Shown here in pieces: positions 7,272-13,718 of a stretch of DNA of 50,208 nucleotides. Both the position numbers and the translations under genes were made by a program. Origin of the DNA: DATJFQ01 sp035495555. GTDB lineage: Bacteria > Acidobacteriota > Vicinamibacteria > Vicinamibacterales > 2-12-FULL-66-21. How positions within the stretch are numbered: the stretch's first letter is position 1; every line of letters begins with the position of its first letter. The stretch covers positions 1 to 50,208 of the forward strand of contig DATJFQ010000104.1 of assembly GCA_035495555.1 (NCBI GenBank). Direction: 5' to 3'. The notes beneath the pieces are model-generated. The model did not search any database and was not told the DNA's origin. It was given only the letters and a program-made list of their open reading frames with translations.

Positions 7272-8296
7272 CTGGACACAGGATCGACGAGCTGCTCGAC
7301 GCGAAACGTGACGGCACGCTCGACTCGCCAAGCGCGACCGAACTCGAACGGGAGCTGCGGCAGAACCCGGCCGCCCGGCGCCGCGCGGAAGAGATCGACT
7401 CGCTCTCGCAGATCCTGGATGTCGTCGCCGACGAGCCGCCGGCGGCGATCGTCTCTGACGTGATGGAGAAGATCTCGGCGTTGCCGGTCCGACGGCCGGG
7501 CGCGCGAGTCATTCGATGGTTTCCCCGTTCCACTTCTGGAGGAGGCATGGTGATGGCGAAGAAAGTAATGTTTGGCGTGGCGGCGGCTGCCGCGATTGTG
7601 CTCATCTCGGTGGCAATCACCGGCTTCCCGCACGTGAACAGCAGCGGGACCCTGGGCGCGATTGGTGCGGCAAAGCGCGCACAGGCGCCGCAGATTACGG
7701 CATCCGACGTGAAGACGGGCGACCCGGCGGTCCAGCAGTTCCTGCAGAGCGACACGTTCGACCGCCTGATGAAGGACCCTGCCACGAAGAAGCTGCTCTC
7801 GGATCCAGGGTTCCGGATGGCGCTGTCGAGCGCGAACATCCAGTCGGCGCTCGCGAGCGGCGATCTGCAGGCGGCGCTGGCGAAGTCCGACATCCAGGCG
7901 GCGCTCTCCAGCAGCGAGTTGTCGGCGGCGCTGGCGAACGCCGACATCCAGGCTGCGTTCGCGAAGGCAGACTTCCGCGCGGCGCTTGCGAAAGCGGATC
8001 TGCAGGCGGCGTTCGCCGCGGCTGACCTGAAGTCGGCATTCGCGAAGTCGGAACTCGAAGCGGCGTTCGCGAAGGACGACATCAAGGCGGCGTTCGCGTC
8101 GGCGGAGCTGCAGGCCGCGTTTGCACGGTCGGATTTCCAGGCGGCGCTCGCAAACAGCTCGTTCCGCGCGGCGCTGGCGGACTCGAATCTCGCGGCGGCA
8201 CTGCACAGTGACGCGCTGCAATCGGCCCTCAGCTCGTCCGGGTTTCAGAGCGCGTTGAGCAGCTCCGGGTTCGCGGCGGCGTTCTCGCGCCAGTAA
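7268..8296 (+). CDS. Membrane anti-sigma-like protein with 18 nine-residue repeats
   Basis: A 342-residue protein translated from an ATGA overlap with the ECF sigma gene, so probably its anti-sigma regulator. Residues 1-95 are cytosolic and helical (ELERELRQNPAARRRAEEI) but lack the HxxxCxxC zinc site of ZAS anti-sigmas. A single transmembrane segment spans about residues 100-118 (MFGVAAAAAIVLISVAITGF). After a linker, residues 181-342 are 18 consecutive 9-residue units without a break in register, ending at the last residue. The consensus is (D/E)(I/L/F)xAA(L/F)Axx, for example DLQAALAKS, DIQAAFAKA, ELQAAFARS. I do not recognise this repeat family. The period of nine rules out canonical pentapeptide repeats. 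The region is presumably periplasmic. Confidence 0.85.
   Translation: MTGHRIDELLDAKRDGTLDSPSATELERELRQNPAARRRAEEIDSLSQILDVVADEPPAAIVSDVMEKISALPVRRPGARVIRWFPRSTSGGGMVMAKKVMFGVAAAAAIVLISVAITGFPHVNSSGTLGAIGAAKRAQAPQITASDVKTGDPAVQQFLQSDTFDRLMKDPATKKLLSDPGFRMALSSANIQSALASGDLQAALAKSDIQAALSSSELSAALANADIQAAFAKADFRAALAKADLQAAFAAADLKSAFAKSELEAAFAKDDIKAAFASAELQAAFARSDFQAALANSSFRAALADSNLAAALHSDALQSALSSSGFQSALSSSGFAAAFSRQ
7808..8293 (+). repeat. Coding 27-bp tandem repeat (18 units)
   Basis: This is the DNA underlying the 9-residue repeats of the anti-sigma-like protein. Eighteen 27-base units run in constant frame, rich in GCGGCG(C/T)T(C/G) and GCGAA(G/C) words. Units diverge in third positions and at residues 1, 3, 8 and 9 while the AA(L/F)A core is kept, which suggests selection on the protein rather than recent slippage. 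The repetition also opens long spurious reading frames on the opposite strand. Confidence 0.85.
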
Positions 8297-8320
8297 TCCC
8301 TGTCCCATCCTCCACAACAA

Positions 8321-8355
8321 AGGGGCGGGTGCGATTGTGCACCCGCCCCTTTTTT
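8321..8355 (+). terminator. Rho-independent terminator
   Basis: A perfect 12-bp stem (AGGGGCGGGTGC pairing with GCACCCGCCCCT) with a 6-base loop is followed by six T residues. It lies 25 bases after the stop of the repeat protein and ends the sigma/anti-sigma unit. It overlaps an upstream GTG (8337) of the following open frame, which argues that the next gene starts downstream at 8379. Confidence 0.95.
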
Positions 8356-8378
8356 CATGTACCATCCGGCCCGGCTGG

Positions 8379-11309
8379 ATGAGAGTACAAGGGCTTCTGG
8401 GTGCGCTGGTTCTCGCACTCCTCTGCGCGCACCCGGCAGGGGCACAACTCGCGGAACTCGACATGCCGTCGGTCCGCATCGTCTACTTCAACGGAACCGA
8501 GACGTATCTGGTGCCCCATGCGGCGCGGACGTTCCTCAACTCGCTGGAGTTCCAGGAACGCCTGTTCCACTTCGATCCCAGCGAGAAAATCACCGTCCTG
8601 CTCGTCGACTTCTCCGATTCCGGCAACGCGGCCGCGTCGGTGGTGCCGCGCGATCTGCTGACGGTTGAAATCTCTCCGCTCAACTTCGCGTTCGAGACGC
8701 TTGCGGCAAACGAGCGGCTGAACACGATCATGAACCACGAGCTCGTGCATATCGCGGCCATGGATGGCGCCGCGAAATCGGACCACCTCTTCCGGCGCCT
8801 CTTCGGCGGCAAAGTAAACCCCGTCTCGGCGCAGCCGGAGTCAATCCTGTATTTTTTCCTGACCACGCCGCGGGTCGCGGCTCCCCGCTGGTATCAGGAA
8901 GGCATTGCCGTCTTCGTCGATACATGGATGGCCGGCGGCATCGGACGAATCCAGAGCGGCTACGACGAGATGGTCTTCCGCAGCATGGTCCGGGACGGCA
9001 CGCCCTTCTACGACCCGCTCGGCCTCGTTTCTGCCGGCACCAAGATCGATTTCCAACTGCAGATCAATTCGTATCTGTACGGCGCCCGGTTCATGGCGTG
9101 GCTCGCGAAGACCTATTCGCCGGACAAGCTCGTCGAATGGGTTTCCCGCGCCCCTGGCAGCCGCGCATACTACTCGTCGCAGTTCCGCCAGGTGTTCGGC
9201 CGCAGCCTCGAAGACGCGTGGCGCCAGTGGACCGAAGAGGAGCGCGCGTTTCAGCAGCAGAACCTCGCGGCGATTCGGAAGTACCCGCTGACGCCGTCGC
9301 GCGACCTGACCTCGAAAGCGCTCGGGTCGGTCTCGCGTGCTTACTTCGACCCCGCGTCGCACCGCCTGTATGGCGCGTTCAACTATCCCGGTGTGGTTGC
9401 GCACATCGGCGGCATCGACGTCGAGACCGGCGCGATCGAGAAATTCGTGAACGTCAAGGGCCCGACCATCTACACCGTCGCGGCCCTGGCGTTCGACCCG
9501 GATGCGCACCGGTTGTTCTACACCACCGACAACGATGCGCACCGGGATCTCGTCGCGCTCGATACGGAAACGCATCGGACGACGCTGCTGCAGAAGGACG
9601 CGCGCATCGGTGACCTCGCGTTCGATCGCGCGGACAAGTCGCTGTGGGGGATCCGTCACCTGAACGGCATCTGCACGCTCGTGCGGATGGCTCCGCCTTA
9701 TCGTGAGTGGACGCGCGTCGTCTCGTGGCCGTACGGGACGGTGATGTACGACCTCGATGTCTCGCCCGACGGGACGCTGGTATCCGCGTCGATGGGGGAA
9801 ATCGACGGCAAGCAGGACGTCCGTCTCTTCGACACCGGCGCGCTCCTCAGCGGGAAGACCGATCCGCGCGCGCGGTTCGATTTCGGCCCGTCTGTGCCGT
9901 CCGGGTTCGTCTTCTCGCCAGACGGCCGGTACCTGTTCGGCAGCAGCTACTACACCGGCGTGTCGAACATCTTCCGGTACGACATCGCGACGGGAAAAGT
10001 CGACGCGATGACGAACACGGACGGCGGTTTTTTCCGTCCGGTGCCGCTGCAGGATGGCCGGCTGCTGGCGTTCCGGTACACGGGCAACGGGTTCGTTCCC
10101 GCGGAACTGTCCGCGCCGAAGCCGCTGGAGGACGTGAGTGCCATCACGTTTTTCGGCGAGCAGCTTGCGGAAGCGCGGCCCGTGGTGCACGAGTGGAACG
10201 TGGGTTCCCCCGCGCGCATTCAGCTCGATTCGATCCCGCAACAGACGAGGGCGTACGACATTGCGCACCGGCTCACACGTGAGTCGTTCTATCCCATCGT
10301 GCAGGGGTACAAAGACAGCGCGGCGATCGGCGTCCGCGCGAACTTTTCCGATCCGCTGGGACTGAACCGCGCTGCGATTTCCGCTGCTGTCAGCCCGGGT
10401 CCGTCGGACGAGCGCGTGCACCTGACGTCGACGTACGAGCGGTACGACTGGCGCGCGCGCTTCGAGTTGAACCGCGCCGACTTCTACGACCTGTTCGGCC
10501 CGACGAAGACCAGCCGCAAAGGCTACGTCGTCGGCGCCGGCCACCACTCGACGCTCGTGTTCGACGAGCCGCGCCGCCTCGATTTCGACGTCGACGGCAG
10601 CTTCTCCGGCAATCTCGATCGGCTGCCCGACTTTCAGAACGTCGTCGTGGACGTGCGCCGGCTGGGGCGCGTGGAAGCGAAGCTGCAGTTCGCGGACGTC
10701 CGCAACTCGCTTGGGAGCGTCGACGAGGAGACCGGTACGAAGTGGTCGGCCGTCGCCCACGCCGATGCGGTGCACGGCGACGTCATCCCACGCTGGTATG
10801 CAACGCTGGACCATGGATGGGCACTCCCGGCGGGGCACTCGTCGCTGTGGCTGCGCGGCGCGGCCGGACTGTCACCGCACAGCCGCGACGATCCGTTCGC
10901 GAACTTCTATTTCGGCGGCTTCGGCAACAACTGGGTCGACGCGGGTGACGAAAAGCGCTACCGCGCGTATTCGAGCTTTCCGGGCTTGTCGATCGATGAG
11001 GTGCCGGGGCGGAACTTCGTCAAGGCCACGGCGGAGTGGAATCTGCCGCCCGTTCATTTTACGCACGCCGGCACGCCAGGGTTTTACGCGGCGTGGATCC
11101 GCCCAGCGCTTTTTGCCGGCGGCCTCGTGACCAACCTCGACGCCGGTCCGGTGCGCCAGCGCGCAGTCGACGCGGGCGGCCAGATCGACATCCGGTTCAG
11201 CGTGCTGTCGGCGCTGGACATGACGGTGTCGGCGGGTGCAGCGGTCGCGGTGCGAAGCGGCGGCCAGGCGCGAGGCGAAGCGATGCTCTCGCTGAAGATT
11301 CTGCGATGA
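8379..11309 (+). CDS. Exported gluzincin-like peptidase with propeller and C-terminal beta-barrel
   Basis: The ATG at 8379 gives a clear signal peptide (MRVQGLLGALVLALLCAHPAGAQ), leaving a mature protein of about 950 residues. H120-E-L-V-H124 is a zinc metallopeptidase HExxH motif, and WYQEGIAVFVD with E174 fits the third ligand of MA-clan peptidases. Residues of about 310-600 carry propeller-like strands with SPDG turns (VSPDGTL, FSPDGRYLFG) as in PD40/TolB repeats. The last 300 or so residues are beta-strand rich, and a segment near the end (FYFGGFGNN..., then NFVKATAEWNLPP) resembles Omp85/surface-antigen barrels. This suggests outer-membrane anchoring. The combination of a peptidase with a barrel is unusual. 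The prsW gene overlaps its stop (ATGA). Confidence 0.8.
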   Translation: MRVQGLLGALVLALLCAHPAGAQLAELDMPSVRIVYFNGTETYLVPHAARTFLNSLEFQERLFHFDPSEKITVLLVDFSDSGNAAASVVPRDLLTVEISPLNFAFETLAANERLNTIMNHELVHIAAMDGAAKSDHLFRRLFGGKVNPVSAQPESILYFFLTTPRVAAPRWYQEGIAVFVDTWMAGGIGRIQSGYDEMVFRSMVRDGTPFYDPLGLVSAGTKIDFQLQINSYLYGARFMAWLAKTYSPDKLVEWVSRAPGSRAYYSSQFRQVFGRSLEDAWRQWTEEERAFQQQNLAAIRKYPLTPSRDLTSKALGSVSRAYFDPASHRLYGAFNYPGVVAHIGGIDVETGAIEKFVNVKGPTIYTVAALAFDPDAHRLFYTTDNDAHRDLVALDTETHRTTLLQKDARIGDLAFDRADKSLWGIRHLNGICTLVRMAPPYREWTRVVSWPYGTVMYDLDVSPDGTLVSASMGEIDGKQDVRLFDTGALLSGKTDPRARFDFGPSVPSGFVFSPDGRYLFGSSYYTGVSNIFRYDIATGKVDAMTNTDGGFFRPVPLQDGRLLAFRYTGNGFVPAELSAPKPLEDVSAITFFGEQLAEARPVVHEWNVGSPARIQLDSIPQQTRAYDIAHRLTRESFYPIVQGYKDSAAIGVRANFSDPLGLNRAAISAAVSPGPSDERVHLTSTYERYDWRARFELNRADFYDLFGPTKTSRKGYVVGAGHHSTLVFDEPRRLDFDVDGSFSGNLDRLPDFQNVVVDVRRLGRVEAKLQFADVRNSLGSVDEETGTKWSAVAHADAVHGDVIPRWYATLDHGWALPAGHSSLWLRGAAGLSPHSRDDPFANFYFGGFGNNWVDAGDEKRYRAYSSFPGLSIDEVPGRNFVKATAEWNLPPVHFTHAGTPGFYAAWIRPALFAGGLVTNLDAGPVRQRAVDAGGQIDIRFSVLSALDMTVSAGAAVAVRSGGQARGEAMLSLKILR

Positions 11310-12307
11310 CGATGACCCCGTATTTCATCGCACTCCTGCCGGTCGCGCTGTTTCTCTGCGTCCTGATCCTGATGGACAGCTTCAAGCTCGTGCATCCGTC
11401 CGAACTCGCGTTTGTCCTCGTGGGCGGTGCGCTCGCCGCCCTGCTCTCGGCGGCGATCGCGCCCTGGGTGAAGATGACGGGCGCGGATCAGCTGATCAAC
11501 ACGCGCCTGCTCTCTCCGGCGATCGAAGAGGTCATCAAAGGGGCCGTCATCGTCGTCATCCTGTCGTCGCGGTGGGTGGGATTTCCCGTCGATGCGGCGA
11601 TCCAGGGGTTCGCGACGGGCGCCGGGTTCGCGCTGGTCGAGAACATCATCTACGTGCATGCGCGCCCGGACGCGCCGGCGTCGTTGTGGATCGTGCGCGG
11701 CTTCGGCACCGCCATTCTCCACGGGGCGGCGACCGCGCTGTTCGCGATGATCGCGCTGCGGCTGACCGCGAAGCGCGGCGCGAAATCCCCTGTCGCGTAT
11801 CTCCCCGCGATTGCCGCAGCGATCGCGTTGCACGCGGGGTTCAACTCCACGGTGATTCCCCCGTTCGTGCAGATGCTGATTCTGCTGATCATCGTGCCGC
11901 TGCTGCTGGTGTTCGTCTTCGAGTGGAGCGAGCGCGCGACGCGCGAGTGGGTCGGCGCGGGGCTCGACCTCGACGTGGAACTGCTGGACCTCGTCACGTC
12001 GGACGCCTTCGAGGTGACGCACTTCGCGCGGTATCTGAACGAGCTGCGCGCGCGATTTCCAGGACCGGTCGTCGCCGACATGTTCTGCCTGCTCCGTCTC
12101 CAGCTCGAACTCTCGGCGCAGGCGAAAGGGAAGTTGATCGCGCGCGCGGCCGGGCTCGAGCTCGCCGTGGACAGCGACACGCGCGCCGCGCTCGATGAAT
12201 TCCAGTATTTGCGCCGCTCGATCGGACGCACCGGGCTGCTCGCGTTGAAGCCGCTGAGCGTCACGAGCGACCGCGATCACTGGCACTCGCATCTGCTCGG
12301 GCGGTGA
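11306..12307 (+). CDS. prsW: PrsW-family intramembrane metalloprotease
   Basis: A 333-residue integral membrane protein starting at the ATG of an ATGA overlap with the preceding peptidase gene. The PrsW/CPBP-type catalytic motifs are in order: E74-E-V-I-K78 in SPAIEEVIKGAVIVV, FATGAGFALVENIIY, FGTAILHGAATALFAM and AIALHAGFNS. About seven hydrophobic segments precede a cytosolic tail of about 120 residues (from FEWSERATREWVG). PrsW in Bacillus cleaves the anti-sigma factor RsiW. The ECF sigma/anti-sigma pair lies only 3 kb upstream, so a regulatory link is possible but not shown. The tail extends past the minimal PrsW domain. Confidence 0.9.
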   Translation: MTMTPYFIALLPVALFLCVLILMDSFKLVHPSELAFVLVGGALAALLSAAIAPWVKMTGADQLINTRLLSPAIEEVIKGAVIVVILSSRWVGFPVDAAIQGFATGAGFALVENIIYVHARPDAPASLWIVRGFGTAILHGAATALFAMIALRLTAKRGAKSPVAYLPAIAAAIALHAGFNSTVIPPFVQMLILLIIVPLLLVFVFEWSERATREWVGAGLDLDVELLDLVTSDAFEVTHFARYLNELRARFPGPVVADMFCLLRLQLELSAQAKGKLIARAAGLELAVDSDTRAALDEFQYLRRSIGRTGLLALKPLSVTSDRDHWHSHLLGR

Positions 12308-12310
12308 GAT

Positions 12311-12394
12311 CGATGGCCGATGGCCGATGTTCGATGGTCGATGTTCGATGGTCGATGTTCGATTTCCGATGACCGATGTTCGATGGGCGATGTT
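12311..12394 (+). repeat. CGATGNN heptamer array after prsW
   Basis: Twelve contiguous 7-base units of CGATGNN (NN mostly GC, TT, GT; one unit is CGATTTC) begin three bases after the prsW stop codon. The word and register match the arrays after cysS and after the ATP-grasp gene. The yraN reading frame is open into the array, but the family start lies beyond it. Confidence 0.92.
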
Positions 12395-12447
12395 CGGCCT
12401 CCGAGACGCTGGCGCGCGGCTTGCCTGTGCTCCTCGGCACCGTGACG

Positions 12448-12810
12448 ATGGAGCGATACGAGCTCGGGATTGTCGGCGAAAACCTCGCGGTTGAGACCTT
12501 GTCGGCGCGGGGGTACGCAATTCTCGAGCGCCGCTACCGGACCGAGCATGGCGAAATCGACATCGTGGCAATCGACGGTGACACGCTCGTGTTCGTCGAG
12601 GTGCGCGCGAAAGCGACCGTGGAGTGCGGCACCGCCGCCGAAAGCGTGACGCGTAACAAGCAGCTGCAGGTCGTGCGGATGGCCGTGGAATACCTGGCGC
12701 GGCATGAGATCTCAGGCCGCCCGTGCCGCTTCGACGTCGTCGCGATAGACGATGCGCTCAGCGGGGAGGCGGAGATTACGGTCTATCCCGATGCGTTCGA
12801 TGCGCTTTGA
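12448..12810 (+). CDS. yraN: UPF0102 (YraN) nuclease-like protein
   Basis: The start chosen at 12448 gives 120 residues, the usual YraN length, beginning MERYELGIVGENLAVETLSARGYAILERRYR. The restriction-endonuclease-like fold motifs follow: EHGEIDIVAIDGDTLVFVEVRAKA (E, D and ExK) and RFDVVAID. Upstream Met codons would translate part of the heptamer array and are rejected. YraN proteins are predicted Holliday-junction-resolvase-like factors with no confirmed role. The two tRNA genes follow. Confidence 0.9.
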   Translation: MERYELGIVGENLAVETLSARGYAILERRYRTEHGEIDIVAIDGDTLVFVEVRAKATVECGTAAESVTRNKQLQVVRMAVEYLARHEISGRPCRFDVVAIDDALSGEAEITVYPDAFDAL

Positions 12811-12878
12811 ATTTCGGGTTCTCGGGGTCCTCGGGTTGTCTGGCGACGCGGCGGTATGGTACGATTGGGATTCCGCGA

Positions 12879-12953
12879 GCGGGAATAACTCAGTGGTAGA
12901 GTGCGACCTTGCCAAGGTCGAAGTCGCGGGTTCGAATCCCGTTTCCCGCTCCA
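12879..12953 (+). tRNA. tRNA-Gly (GCC)
   Basis: A complete cloverleaf. Acceptor GCGGGAA pairs with TTCCCGC, the D stem is ACTC/GAGT, and the anticodon stem CGACC/GGTCG encloses loop TTGCCAA with anticodon GCC. The T arm is GCGGG-TTCGAAT-CCCGT-like, and CCA is encoded after discriminator T. It is co-directional with the tRNA-Cys 96 bases downstream. Confidence 0.97.
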
Positions 12954-13049
12954 TTTTCGCAATGCCCAGGAGCCCGTCTCGATCGTCGCGTTGTTGTCGC
13001 CGCTGACCGCCAGCGGCCGGATCATTCCTCGTCCCAGTTGATTCCGACC

Positions 13050-13123
<74 letters not shown>

Positions 13124-13130
13124 ATTTATT

Positions 13131-13151
13131 CCGAGTGGCTTCGCCCCTCGG
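13131..13151 (+). terminator. Stem-loop after tRNA-Cys
   Basis: CCGAGTGG and CCCCTCGG form an 8-bp stem with one mismatch around a CTTCG loop, eight bases after the tRNA CCA. It has no T-run, so intrinsic termination is uncertain. The remaining 200 or so bases before the PadR gene show no gene. Confidence 0.3.
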
Positions 13152-13358
13152 ACTCCCCTACACGCGCGTTCGCTCACGACACCCGCCGAACCTGAGGGCA
13201 TCGTTCGGCTCATGCGCGTGGCTCGCTCACAGCGTTCGCTCGCCGGATTGCGGCGTTGGATGTTGAGCTCGAAACGGCGGCGTCGCGGAACAAAGTCCCC
13301 TGTGACCACGTAACGAGGTGCAATACACTCCCCTAGGCAGAAATAGGGAAGGCCTCGA

Positions 13359-13718
13359 ATGTTTTCCGATGACGCGGCGGTGCCGCAGGGCACCATTGAA
13401 TTACTGGTCCTCAAGCGGTTGTCGCAGGGACCGATGCATGGGTATGGCATCGGCAGCTGGATCGAGACGGCGACCGACGACGTCCTGCGGGTGGAGGAGG
13501 GGTCGCTCTATCCCGCCCTCTATCGCATGGTGCAGAAGCGCTGGATCAAAGGCGAGTGGGGCGTCTCGGAAAACAACCGACGCGCCAAGTTCTACCGCCT
13601 GACGCCCTCAGGCGAGCGCCAATTCGAGCAGCAGGCACACGGATGGCTGCGGTTGTCGAACGCGGTGAGCCGCGCCGTCATGACCACCGACATCCTGGCG
13701 CCGAGAGGCCGGCGATGA
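13359..13718 (+). CDS. PadR-family transcriptional regulator
   Basis: A 119-residue winged-helix repressor. GTIELLVLKRLSQGPMHGYGI, the EEGSLYPALYRMVQKRWIKGEW helix-wing segment and AKFYRLTPSGERQFE are the family hallmarks. The start is ATG at 13359, preceded by a GAAGG element. Its stop overlaps the ATG of the following permease gene, the arrangement typical of Acidobacteria, where a PadR repressor controls an adjacent ADOP permease. The ligand is unknown. Confidence 0.94.
   Translation: MFSDDAAVPQGTIELLVLKRLSQGPMHGYGIGSWIETATDDVLRVEEGSLYPALYRMVQKRWIKGEWGVSENNRRAKFYRLTPSGERQFEQQAHGWLRLSNAVSRAVMTTDILAPRGRR

Noticed and set aside
8337..8378. Upstream GTG start for the exported peptidase
   Set aside because: It lies in the terminator hairpin and would place extra residues before a well-formed signal peptide starting at 8379.
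7139..8479. Two long minus-strand frames opposite the anti-sigma-like repeats
   Set aside because: Their Ser/Ala or Arg/Glu repetition mirrors the 27-base repeat on the plus strand, and they run across a clear terminator.
8296..11306. PrsW cleaving the upstream anti-sigma-like protein as a claimed pathway
   Set aside because: The terminator at 8321 separates the units and no site-1 protease or cleavage motif was identified, so proximity alone does not support it.
12376..12447. Upstream start for YraN
   Set aside because: It would translate the heptamer array. The family-typical N-terminus begins at 12448.
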